From Siniperca chuatsi (Eukaryota > Chordata > Actinopteri > Centrarchiformes > Sinipercidae), in contig NC_058042.1 in the NCBI RefSeq assembly GCF_020085105.1, forward strand, positions 17,840,001 through 17,904,000: DNA of 64,000 nucleotides, given 5' to 3'. The notes under the pieces are model-generated. The model saw nothing but the letters and a program-made list of their open reading frames with translations, searched no databases and was not told the DNA's origin. The stretch's first letter is position 1, and the number at the start of each line of letters is the position of its first letter. Shown here piece by piece: positions 22,435-33,550 of the stretch. A program made the position numbers and the translations under genes.

Positions 22435-24624
22435 CAGTGTCTGGGTTACAACACATTAGTCAGACAATTGACAACCATGTAACTTAAACTGTTACTTTGT
22501 GCTTTACGCTTTCTGATGGGAATGTCTGTATGAGGAATGCCGTCTCATTATGAACCTCTGAATGATTTTATGTGTGGTCTAATTGCACTTATTTTCAATT
22601 TCACCCTTTTGGGTTTTTGGATTTCAGTGACAAGGATAAAAATCTGTCAGGAGGAGGAAACTGCAGCATTCATCTTGGCTAATTTGTAAACACAAGTTAA
22701 AAAATGCAAGTCAGTTTTTTCTTTCTCTCTCACGCCACAAAACACCTACACCAATACTTCAAACATATTCCCTTCATTACAAAAAAACATCTACTGTACT
22801 GTGATTCCTATTAACAAGGTCAGTGTGAAGTCAATGAGTGACATTTTCTATGTGCAACATAAGACAATCACAAGATCCACTGGATAAAGTATATCCTAGT
22901 ACAAAAGCTATGGACCATGTACTTTAAAACAAAAAGACAGAACAGAAGATAACTTGATAATGATTACAACTTAATTAGAGTGAAGCCTTTCTTGGAGATG
23001 CACTTGAGTAAATCCATGTAAGATAAAATATCATCAATGAGATGGAGAATCAAAGAGAACCAGTTTCATCTACAATGATTTCTTGAGAAATGTGTCAAAG
23101 GCATGCATTGCTTGTGTAGAAATACTGAAGCATCAATGAAAATTAACAGCAAAATAGTGCATCACCATTAACATCAGGGTTAAAAGGTCAGATCTCACAC
23201 CTCAGATGTATAGAGATATAAAACAGCGCACGGCGAGAGATTCTCGGGGGAGAGCAGAACAGTGGCGTGCTGTAAAAAGAACTATTGCTTTAATTTGGTA
23301 ACTGAGCAAAGAGTAACTCAAGTTGAGAACAAAGAGAACACCTCATCACTGACTCACTCGCACACTGACTCTCCGAGGCAAACTACAAGGCCCTTCAACT
23401 CTTCCTGGGGTTTTGGCTAAAGTGGCCTGCAGCCAGTGATGTGACAGGGTAATGTCTCTCTGGTTCAAGTGGCTTTGGTGAGGACCAGCCAGTGCCTCCT
23501 CCGTTAATTACTATTTTTAAAATTGCATCAAAAGTCACCAGTCTGGTCGGGAAAGCTTTGAGGTATAGTGAGGAGGAGGGAGGGAGGGTGTCGCTCAGGA
23601 TGGGAAAGGATTCTCTGAGGGGGAAAAGGTTAAACACTAAGTGATGGATATTCTCACTGATGATACTGGAATGCAAGATATCTCTAGTTATCATGGAGAA
23701 CAAAGCGTTATTCAAATCTGCGGCATTTATGCAAAAACACACACACACACACACACGTTAGGACTCTCAGCCTAAACCAGAGGGCATGATGGTGTGTAAT
23801 GAAAGCAGATTTTTTTTCTGGGAGTGGAACCTGATTGCTGAACAGACTGATTGATTTATTACTATTCAGATTGTAAGACAAGTGGGACACGCCACACCTG
23901 GCCTGAGAGAGGATCCCATTCTTTGCAGACCGAGAGAGTATCTCTGCTGACAAAAGCGGTTTTAGACTCCTACCGGAGAAGCATAATGTAACATACACTG
24001 ACAGTTAGCGTCAACGGTGCCAACATCGCCACAGGAACTGCTGATATCAGCAACTCCACTCTTTTTTGGGTAAATGCTTTTGAAGGAAACAGAATCTTAG
24101 GAATGGAGGCGATAAAAGATCACTGGCTGTGGTCTTCAAAATATATCAGAACCTACAGAGTTGGTAACTTCACTGTGCTACAAACAAATTCTTCGTAGTT
24201 CGTGGTCTTCCAAAGAGACAGTTGGTCAAAAAGGAAGCAAGAGTGTTCTGAATGCGATGGTAACCTCCAAGCATGGGTATGAGGAAGTGGCGACAAAGGA
24301 GGGAGAGAGTAAGAGAAATGCAGTGTGTAAGGACTATGATAGGCATTTCATCAGCTACATACTTTCTACTCAACTTTGCATGTCCCTGTCAGACCTCAGC
24401 TAGCTGGGAAACCACAGGCTCGTATCCTTTGGCTGCAAGGCAACCAAACCAGACCAGAACTTCTGTCTAGATAGACAAAGATCTTGTATTTTTGTATATT
24501 TTAGGTGTGCAAAATCTCAAACATTCTGAGGCTACATTCGCACTCTTTTTTTTCCTCTTTCTCACCTTGTCAGACTCATTCTTACTCGTGGCAGACTCCT
24601 CTATAGATGCTACCAAATGTGAAG

Positions 24625-27600
24625 CTACTTCCCTGCATTAGAGCGCCCCTCAATGGACACTTTGACCTCCTGGGGGATGAAAGAGGGCCTTGTGTGGCCA
24701 GAGGTGCTTATTTGAGGGCGTGGCCCTTCGTCTCCCTTCATATTGTATCTTTGGAGGCCAGGTGAGGACCAGCGCCTCTGAGAAGCACCTAGTGCAGCCT
24801 GCATTGCTCCCATCCCTGCCCCTGCAAAAGCAGAGCCCTCTGTGTGTAAGTGGTAACTGCTCTGGCTCCTTGGATGTTCTGCTGAGGTCCTACTTGGTCT
24901 GATGGGCGACTCAGTGTGCCCAACAACCCCAAAATGTGTGGCTTCCTCCTTATCAACCACATCCTTTTCTCCATCCCTCTGTCTTTCTCTGTGAATGCGG
25001 TCTAGCCTGAAATGAGATTGAGGCCGTGACTGCTGAGGGGCAGGGGGCCCCATGAGCTGGTGACCAGGTCCTGATGTAGCGTTGCTTTTGCTCAAAGTCC
25101 TGGACAGGTTCTGCTGTTGTTGTTGTTGCTGTTGTGAATGATGGTGCTGTGGTTGTTTCTGCTGCTGCGGCTGAAGCTGCTGCTGCAGGGTGATGGACAC
25201 ACACACGTCTCCTACTTGCAGATGATGGCAGGCCAAGCCGTACAGCTGGGCTGTGCGTTCAGGGCTGCAGGACGACCAGCCCTGGCCGAACACAAAAAAG
25301 GGGTGCTCTGGGGGCACGTCAATGGTCACTTTGCTCTGCTGCTCCCCCACAGTAAAGTGAAGTGACACGAGACCTGGTCTCTGCTGGCTGGCACGGATGT
25401 CCACCACCATGCTGGAGTCAATCTTAAGCCCCCCACTCACCTCGGCGCTCCGCACAAAGTCCTGAGTCTGCAGGTCCTCCACACGCTTCAGTTCCCCAGT
25501 AGCCAGCTGGATAATGGCCCCCTTCATAAAGTGTGACGGGTTGCAGGGAGCCGTGGCAGGAGCGAGGCTTGAAGCTAAGGCCTGAGTCACATCTGCTGTA
25601 GACTGGACAGGAGACTGCTGGGGGAGCTGCTGCTGAGCTATGGTCGGCTCCGCCCTTTCAGGGAGGCACACTCTGGCTGAAGAATCAGAGGCTTTAAAGC
25701 TTAGGTTAGGGGAGGCCATGGTGGTGGAGGCATGGCTGGCTGAGGCATCATTAGCCTGTCCTGGGTAGTGTTGCTGTGGTGGTTGGGACTGATGCTGCAG
25801 GTGATACTCCAGGGGAATAAGAACGGGTTGCCCATTGGCAAGCATGACAGCATGGCCTGGTTGTCCTGTCTGCTGCTGGAGGCTAGTCACTCTGGGGTCG
25901 CTGTAACTCACAGGCTGGGCCGTGTACGCGGTCCGGCCGGAAATTACACCAGTGCTCTCTCCATGGACATCTCTGGCTCTCTGGGCACCCTGAGAGAGGT
26001 TCAAGGGAGCAAAGGAGACCTCTTTCCGCACTCCAATACCCCCTTGGCTAGAGGAAGCAAAACGACCAACCACCTGCTGCACCTGGAAGTTGATGAAAAG
26101 TGTTAGTCAGACACCTTACGTTTGCTGAAACACACTGAACAAGTCATGTGACATGTTTTTCAACAAGACATCCAAATGTTTTCCCACAGCAGCCTGAAAT
26201 ACAACATGTAAATATGAAATATTGGGGTGGCTCAGTAAACAAATACATTCAACCATCTCATCACTCAAGCCTCAAACTCACACCAACACAATTTCTAATG
26301 ATGCGTGACAGGTCTTAACATCGTTCTTGTCCAACAGACCACTAACAGGATGTGTACAGAGATATTTTTTTTTTTAATTTTTGACATCAGGAAAGGAAGA
26401 CAACAGAATCTTTTTGGGACTTCCTGATTAGGCAGCGAAATGTAGGGAATTTACAGCATGTTGTCTTTTTTGGTAGTTAAAAATGTAAAAATGCTGGTCA
26501 TTCTGAGTTTCCTTATTTAAAAAAAAAAATCCTAGTCTGGAGCTACTTGCAATGACCTTTATTTGGCATTTCTCCTTGTTTGTTTGTTTCAAATAAGCAA
26601 TCAGCTGTCAATGATGCCAGCCAGCACAAACCAACATGACGGAAACTATTTTACTTCAACATGCTTCCTTCCTCTACACACCATCACAAAAGAAACACTG
26701 AGGGCTTCACTGAGCATCTCCAAGCAACCACAAATAGCACAGCCTTGGCACAAAGTGGCAATTGTCTGGCTGTGATTGATTACCAGATTATCTACAGACC
26801 CACAGCACACAATCAAGGAACGAAGTAGAGTCTAAAATTAACACGTGCTATTAAGTCTTAGAAATACTGAGGTAAGAAGGTGTGCAATTAAGTCACAGAC
26901 ATACTCTAGATATTTAAGAATGTAGGCTACTGAAATCTCTATAAAAATGACTGAAGATAAGAATACCAAAGCAAAAGGTGCAGTAAGCCAAGATCACTAT
27001 GAATACTATGACTACATTTACATGCACACCAACAGCAGACTCCTGTGAGTAATCATGTAAAGCCAGGGACTCTAATTATTCTAATTTCCTACAACTTCTG
27101 AAAAAGCATGTGATAGTGATTCATTTGTAGCGTTATTTTTTACCATGTTGACCATTTCTGTCTATATAAATGTTTTAAAGATATTTTATTCCTTCATCAA
27201 CATGAAGGAATCAACATTGAGCATTGTGATTTTCTTTGTATCAGGTGAGACGACTTTCCCTATCAGGGATCTTTTCATTCACAAGTGCACACTTGGAAAA
27301 ACTTTTAAGAAAGTAAGCTAAGGGTATACATGAACAAGTAATCTAGTTTCTCCATCTCTCTACACAACAACTTTTACACAAAATTAAAGCTGCAATATGT
27401 AACAACATCACACACATTCCATGATTGAAAAAGAAAGAAAAATATTATTTTACCCATTAATCAGGTTATTCTTAATTTCTTAACATGTAAAAGGGTTTTG
27501 CATTTACATGGACGTTTCTATCATTATTAACAGGAAAACATAGCCACATTAGGAGGCCATCAGTGTGTCATACCTCCAGGTCACTGTCTGGAGTGCTGCG

Positions 27601-28617
27601 CTGGCCAGGTGAGCTCCTCTCTTCCAGCCTTCGGTTCTGCAGGCCTCTGTCTTGGCTGTGCTCCTGTGCTGCAGAGCTAGATGCTACCTGCAGCAGACGT
27701 GCATTTCTGGCAGTGTAGGCCAAGTCAAGTACTACCTCCCTGGCTCCCTGCTCTTTATCGCCTCCATTCATCTCTGGTTCATTCTCCTGCTGGGCACTGT
27801 GGGTGTCTCTGGTGGCAACCCTGGCGCCCTGAGGGTGGTAGAAAACTGGCATCCCTCGAGAGCTGACCTCTGTTGCAGACAGGACTCCTACAGTACCAAG
27901 GTGCTGCTGGGCAACTTGCTCTGAAGGCAGCATCAGCGGGACCCCGCTGGATGCTGCAACTTTGGCAAAGGTATGAGCAGCTACCTGGGCCTGGGGAGGC
28001 GGGGAAACAACACCTTCCTGTATGACAGATGGATAAGGAACAAGGTGGGACACAGCGTGGGGCTGAGGAATGGTGCCTGAGGGAGAGATTAATGATCCTG
28101 GGACAAAGCCAGGGGGTAGAGCGTAAGGTACCGCTGCATAAGGGGAACCAACAAACTGGAGAGAGGAATGAGGGATCTGGGCATAACCAAGAGGAGGATA
28201 GGAAAGGCCAGGATGCTGCAGGAGAGGAGAGTGTACAGTGTAGGTTGGAGAGATGTGGCTTAACACTGGGTGAAGACTAGCAGACGAATAGGTAACAGAT
28301 GGAAGAGCCACTTTGTAGAGCATACTGTACTGGTCAACGGGTACCGCTGGTATGCCATCAGAATTATCCACTCCATAATGAAGCCCTGGCTGAGCTCGCA
28401 GCCACTCTCCAGACAAGGTCCCTCTCTGAGTGTCACTGTTGGATGCAGAGTTCTGGATGGAAACCACTTCATCTTCTCCAATACCACCACCAGCGCTACT
28501 GCCAGCACCTCCTCCTGCAGCCCCAACTCCCCCTCCAGATCCACTGCTGTTACTAACTGGGAGGTCCCTCTTCTTAGGAGGCAGGCACTCCTGGTTGCGC
28601 TCATGAGCTGGTTTCAT
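24625..28617 (-). CDS. atxn1l: Ataxin-1-like protein (BOAT1), 2 coding exons
   Basis: Coding exons: 28617-27574 (348 residues, ends ...DSDLE, donor GTATGA) and 26082-24625 (VQQVVGRF... to TAG, acceptor CTTCCAG). The join is in phase 0 and gives 833 residues (2502 nt). The N-terminus MKPAHERNQECLPPKKRDLP is nearly identical to vertebrate ATXN1L, and QHPGLSYPPL and QFVGSPYA are further family blocks. The AXH domain is at about residues 529-648 (PSHFMKGAIIQLATGELKRV through VPPEHPFFVFGQGWSSCSPE). An imperfect Gln/His tract follows at about 648-672. The C-terminus ends RPSFIPQEVKVSIEGRSNAGK. The family acts in the nucleus with Capicua and in Notch-related repression through AXH contacts. Human ATXN1L is about 689 residues; the fish protein is longer because of Ser/Gln-rich linkers. 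The match to ATXN1L rather than ATXN1 rests on both termini. Confidence 0.96.
26083..27573 (-). other. atxn1l: atxn1l intron between the coding exons
   Basis: A 1.49-kb intron with donor GTATGA and acceptor TTTTCATCAACTTCCAG on the minus strand. It interrupts the coding sequence between Glu348 and Val349, at the place where human ATXN1L reads DLEVQRVV. AT-rich; I see no further exon or repeat in it. Confidence 0.85.
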
Positions 28618-30709
28618 TGCAATCCTCTGACCAAGCGAGTAGCTTTACTATAATGCACAGGAACTGAAACTTGGAAGCCAGTCAGCCCGCACAGGAACCA
28701 GTTCTGAAATCACCTGGCTGACCTCATCTGCCAATTCACCTGGAAAATTACATAAATAAATAAAAAGGATCTATAAGCACAATTCCAGTCTTTTTTGCAT
28801 ACTGCTTCATCACATCAGTGCTAAAATTATTAATATACATTACAAATTAGATTAAATTACAATAAAATTATACAATATTTAGTTTCAAGTTTGTGAGAGA
28901 ATCATTTATGGTCACTGACAGATTGTTAGGTTATGCTAAATTAGAGATGGAAAGCATTAATGGCGCTGCCACACTCATCTGTCACTGCAGAGACAGAAAC
29001 TGACAGAGAATATTGTTACTGAGTTTATTTGTAGCAGCAAAAATAAACCATTAGACTGGCCCAATACCCAAAACCTCACCTGCACGAGATTTTCTAGGAT
29101 AGTCATTCTGTTGAGTTAGTGCGTATGTCCTTTTACTGCACATACTCTGAACTGTTTTGCTTTCTGGCAGTTCTGCCTTTTGCCAGTTTATGGTTGTTTG
29201 AATGATGGCTCACATGTTCATGTTGATGAGTGTGTTAACTACATGCACTTCAGTACACACCATTTAATCACAGCAGTCTATAAAACTGTGAAACTGAAAG
29301 CACAATAACATATAATGACAATATATTATTTATTGCTGCTGTTTAAAAACTTATTTAGGTATTATGGATGTTTGTTTTTCTCTAGAGTTACACAGAATAG
29401 TAATGTATTGTGAAAAACGTATCATATATTCTGTATCTGCTTGACAAACTCTTCTTTGAAGCTGTATGTTTAGGCTACATATAATGTTTTAATGAGTGAA
29501 ACAATACAAAGACTCCACGTTTTTTGGCTGCACCATTCCATCAAATGGACATTTTCTAAATGTCTTGAGCATCATATACTAAAAATTCAAAAATCAGCCT
29601 GATATATTTGGTATATTTGGAAACATGGGACTCTTGACTAGGATTTAACATTAAGTTGTGAGTTGGAACAAAGCTTGGGTGGAGAGCAGGAGTTTAAATG
29701 ACTCGCCCACTGGCAGGTCAGTAGGTCTTAAGAGGTTTAAACACCATGGACTTTTCCATAACCACCATCTGAATTATCAAAATTCACCATGGCAGCAAGT
29801 GCGTATCTGCTTTTCCTAATACAATGTAAGAAGCAAATTTATGGTTCATCATCATCTGCAGGATTCAAGTAAAACAAATTAAAAAAAATACCCCCAAGAA
29901 ATTAGTGGGTACAAGTAAACAACTGCATCTTAGTTACACTGAACTCACACGCATGTAGATCTACAAATACATCTGCACCCTACACTGAGCAAGCAAAATC
30001 ATTTCTAACCACTGACACATCACCATTACCTCTTGGTTTTGCTGTACTTACAATTATACTCTAACATAATCTTAATCCTAAAATACCACGAACAGAAGTT
30101 CTTGTGCGTGTTGAAAGAAGCAGATTTAACTTCCTTATCATAAATTTAACTTAGATCAGCTTTTATTTATTTATTTATTTATTTATTTTTTCAGTCCGTG
30201 ATTCAGACTCGAGTGGGTTCTTGGTTTCACTCAGCACAGTTGTCCAAAAAACTCAGTAAACCTGCTTCCTGAAACACACCCCTGAACAGAAAACCTCTGG
30301 TTTATAAATTTAGTTACAATTCAGAGTTTTCTTCCAGTTAACGTTACCGCTACACTTCACTTCAGAGTAACTGTTTACCGTTAGCTAGTGGCTGACTTGG
30401 CTAAAGTTAGCTAGCAACTTAAGAGTCATCGTTTTCCCGTAAACACAGAAGTGGCAGCATGACACCTCGTACACTAACACTGAACATAGATGGTGAGTTC
30501 AAATGGTAGCTAATAGTAGCTAATTATATGAGGCCACTTAGTTATCACTATAATGTAACCGGCTAGTTAGCTACATGGCTAGCACAGCTACAACTAGCTA
30601 CATGAACTGATTCCAGTCCTGCTCGACTCACATCTGCTCACCACTAACATGGCAGTGGGGAGAATGCCTATCAAAGATGTCTCTGCTTTCTCTCGTTGTG
30701 TAGACGTAC
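28618..30709 (-). other. atxn1l: atxn1l 5' UTR part and large 5' intron
   Basis: A good minus-strand acceptor (TAATTTTCCAG) ends at 28740, so 28739-28618 is probably the 5' UTR part of the first coding exon. The rest, up to the putative donor at 30709, is intron-like. It contains the source copy of the 0.78-kb duplication (29492-30270). No open frame of interest. The intron model needs transcript support. Confidence 0.5.
29492..30270. repeat. Copy A of a recent 0.77-kb duplication
   Basis: This segment recurs at 31933-32700 in the same orientation. Comparing by eye I see two base substitutions (A/G at the ATTTATGGTTC site near 29841 and C/T at CGAACAGAAG near 30093) and a shorter TTTA tract in the other copy (this copy has the longer tract near 30162-30188). 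The segment has no coding content and lies in the presumed 5' intron of atxn1l. Confidence 0.97.
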
Positions 30710-30860
30710 CTCCAAATGTCATCGCGAACAGGCTTATTTCATAAAAAGTTGATATGCAGAGGGACAATTGAAGAAATCGAGGCTAAGGAGTCGAGCCCAT
30801 TTCGAAGGCCAGCAGCAGAGGCGCTCACCAATGACGTCACCTAGTTTATTCAATTTCCTG
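30710..30860 (-). promoter_or_regulatory. atxn1l: Probable atxn1l promoter and non-coding exon 1
   Basis: On the minus strand the sequence GACATTTGGAG|GTACGT gives a strong donor, so exon 1 would end at 30710. Just upstream on that strand is CCAAT followed by a perfect cAMP response element TGACGTCA (listed separately). The surrounding 150 bp is richer in CpG (GGCGCTC, TTCGAAGG, GTCGAGC, CATCGCG) than its flanks. No in-frame coding is expected here, since the protein start at 28617 matches the family start. Confidence 0.55.
30828..30839. promoter_or_regulatory. CCAAT box abutting a palindromic CRE
   Basis: CCAAT at 30828-30832 overlaps by one base the perfect 8-bp palindrome TGACGTCA at 30832-30839. 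These are consensus sites for NF-Y and CREB/ATF. Their position about 120 bp upstream of a good minus-strand splice donor suits a housekeeping-type atxn1l promoter. Function is inferred from sequence only. Confidence 0.6.
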
Positions 30861-31728
30861 TTTTTACATGCACAAATGTCCAGCACGTACACCAAGGAGT
30901 AAATCAGCGAACTACGCTGTCGCTTTACTTTTTAGTACAGTTTTGTCCTACATACATTTAACTACAATACAAATAATACACTCAATCCCATTTTAACAGA
31001 AACTCACAGCTCATGTGCTTTTCCAGCAGAAAGATAGTAAAAATGACTCAATCAATGAACAGCTCTTGCTCAATTTACACAGAACGAAACGGTAGTAAAA
31101 TGAAACAAAGCACAAAAGAATGGCGTTTGTTTAATTGCATCAAATGTACACTGTGAAATTTTATACAGTAGGGGGAGCTGGAGCCAAGTGCACTTAAAGG
31201 ATTTCATTATACAACAGAGCTTAAATACAGCTGCATTGCATTTTAAGTCTTATGTGAATTTTCTTGAAAAACTAACTGAAAAACAGGGCCATTTCTGAAA
31301 CCCTCCAGAGTAATTGTTACATAATCTTAGCCATGGCATAGCATTTCATGTTTGTAGCCTATTTGTCTATGATCATTTAATTTGTTCTGACATGTTTAGT
31401 AATTGTGTGCAGTAAATGTGTGCTGTTTCATAGCTGAGTAGCACATGAAAGGTCACTCAAGTCACACAAAACTATGGCTGGATTAGGCTCCTATGGAGTC
31501 CATATTGATCCCCATTACTATACAATACTCCTATGCTGGAACAATCTTACTTGACTTCAGGTTTTGTGTGTGTCAATTCTTCTGTTGTAATATGATTAAA
31601 TAAAACTTTATTTAGGAATATGCACTATGTGAGTACATAATTCAAGTTAAATACATAAACTTGAGTGGTGCAAATTTGCAAGTAATGAAATTGCCAAAAA
31701 CCAAATGACATGCAATAAATATGGGGGT
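30861..31728. other. Intergenic, upstream of atxn1l
   Basis: AT-rich DNA with no gene, RNA gene or recognisable repeat. Confidence 0.6.
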
Positions 31729-31929
31729 TCTGGGGCCCCTGAGGGTTTAGAGCACAGGGAAGTTTGCCTGGGTGGAAATGTAGGGCCCTGGTGTTGTGCA
31801 AGGCTGGCTAGCTGGCATTGTTTAATGAGACACTACATTGAAACGTAACCATTGTTAGCATTATCTGCTACGCCTGTGCTTTTACTGCTATGATGTGTCA
31901 AAATGTCTGCTGTGAAAAATGTCTATTAG
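31729..31929. repeat. Left copy of a 201-bp direct repeat (B)
   Basis: The segment from TCTGGGGCCCCTGAGG to AATGTCTATTAG is repeated at 32703-32903, offset 974 bp. The two copies appear identical by eye. They flank copy A' of the larger duplication on both sides. Confidence 0.97.
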
Positions 31930-31932
31930 TCT

Positions 31933-32700
31933 ATGAGTGAAACAATACAAAGACTCCACGTTTTTTGGCTGCACCATTCCATCAAATGGACATTTTCTAA
32001 ATGTCTTGAGCATCATATACTAAAAATTCAAAAATCAGCCTGATATATTTGGTATATTTGGAAACATGGGACTCTTGACTAGGATTTAACATTAAGTTGT
32101 GAGTTGGAACAAAGCTTGGGTGGAGAGCAGGAGTTTAAATGACTCGCCCACTGGCAGGTCAGTAGGTCTTAAGAGGTTTAAACACCATGGACTTTTCCAT
32201 AACCACCATCTGAATTATCAAAATTCACCATGGCAGCAAGTGCGTATCTGCTTTTCCTAATACAATGTAAGAAGCAAATTTGTGGTTCATCATCATCTGC
32301 AGGATTCAAGTAAAACAAATTAAAAAAAATACCCCCAAGAAATTAGTGGGTACAAGTAAACAACTGCATCTTAGTTACACTGAACTCACACGCATGTAGA
32401 TCTACAAATACATCTGCACCCTACACTGAGCAAGCAAAATCATTTCTAACCACTGACACATCACCATTACCTCTTGGTTTTGCTGTACTTACAATTATAC
32501 TCTAACATAATCTTAATCCTAAAATACCACGAATAGAAGTTCTTGTGCGTGTTGAAAGAAGCAGATTTAACTTCCTTATCATAAATTTAACTTAGATCAG
32601 CTTTTTATTTATTTATTTTTTCAGTCCGTGATTCAGACTCGAGTGGGTTCTTGGTTTCACTCAGCACAGTTGTCCAAAAAACTCAGTAAACCTGCTTCCT
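31933..32700. repeat. Copy A' of the 0.77-kb duplication
   Basis: Same orientation as copy A at 29492-30270, offset 2441 bp at the start, and over 99% identical outside a TTTA length difference near 32602-32618. The left junction follows a 3-bp TCT spacer after repeat B. The right end runs to CCTGCTTCCT, where copy A continues with GAAACAC and this copy switches to repeat B'. Confidence 0.97.
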
Positions 32701-32702
32701 TC

Positions 32703-32903
32703 TCTGGGGCCCCTGAGGGTTTAGAGCACAGGGAAGTTTGCCTGGGTGGAAATGTAGGGCCCTGGTGTTGTGCAAGGCTGGCTAGCTGGCATTGTTTAAT
32801 GAGACACTACATTGAAACGTAACCATTGTTAGCATTATCTGCTACGCCTGTGCTTTTACTGCTATGATGTGTCAAAATGTCTGCTGTGAAAAATGTCTAT
32901 TAG
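32703..32903. repeat. Right copy of the 201-bp direct repeat (B')
   Basis: Appears identical to 31729-31929. Unique sequence (AATGGCAAACCC) resumes after it. Its open frame (32628-32822) spans the A'/B' junction and is accidental. Confidence 0.97.
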
Positions 32904-33550
32904 AATGGCAAACCCTGAATCACGTGTGCAGTGTGCAAAAGACTTGGGTGATTTGAAATCTAAACAGAGGATGTGGTGATTAATTATTATCTTTTCAGTG
33001 ACATTGCTCTTCCATTCCACGTAGTAATCTTACCAGCAATTAGTGACTGAAGCAAAACAAAAACTTTACTTAAACCTAATTTAAAAAATAAAATAAGTTA
33101 CAGGTTGCCTTTTGTTTTACTTAAGTAAGATTGATTAGATTTGGTTACATTAACATCCTACAATGTTATAAACATAAAGTTCTAATACAACAATAAGGAA
33201 CTGAATATTATACTTACCCTCAGCACCAGTGTTAAACACTGTCAAGTAGTCCATCTCAACCATTCATTAGCCTTAAAGCAACCCAACATGCGCTGTATCT
33301 TAAAGGATTCATCCTGCGATATTTTGTTCATTCAAGTGAGCAAATGGTTCATCTTGCATATAGTTCAAGGGTTCTGTAAAAATGTAAATTACTTACAAAC
33401 CGACAAAAATATCATACTGTTCACACAAAGTTTAAAAGAAAAACGTAACCGCGCACTAGCACAAAATTTGACACGCGGTTCTTTGCTGGTCTCCTTCTAT
33501 ACTTTTCTGTAGATTTCAGAACTTTATATATGTTACAAAAAACTGATCTG
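32904..33550. other. Intergenic between the duplication and the mtmr10 3' end
   Basis: AT-rich sequence without recognisable genes or repeats. The mtmr10 transcript may end somewhere between here and 37.7 kb. Confidence 0.5.

Larger units (their letters stand above)
19465..24624 (-). other. atxn1l: Putative long 3' UTR of atxn1l
   Basis: About 5 kb of non-coding DNA downstream of the atxn1l stop on the minus strand, before the znf821 side begins. From memory, mammalian ATXN1L and ATXN1 transcripts have multi-kilobase 3' UTRs, so a long UTR is expected. Minus-strand AATAAA signals (TTTATT on the plus strand) occur at 21093, 20335 and 19754, so several ends are possible. A (CA)n tract lies at 22397-22432. 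No coding exon is seen. Confidence 0.45.

Noticed and set aside
25109..25183. Pathogenic-type polyglutamine expansion in atxn1l
   Set aside because: The run is short (eight pure Gln), uses mixed CAG/CAA codons and is broken by His, Lys and Pro.
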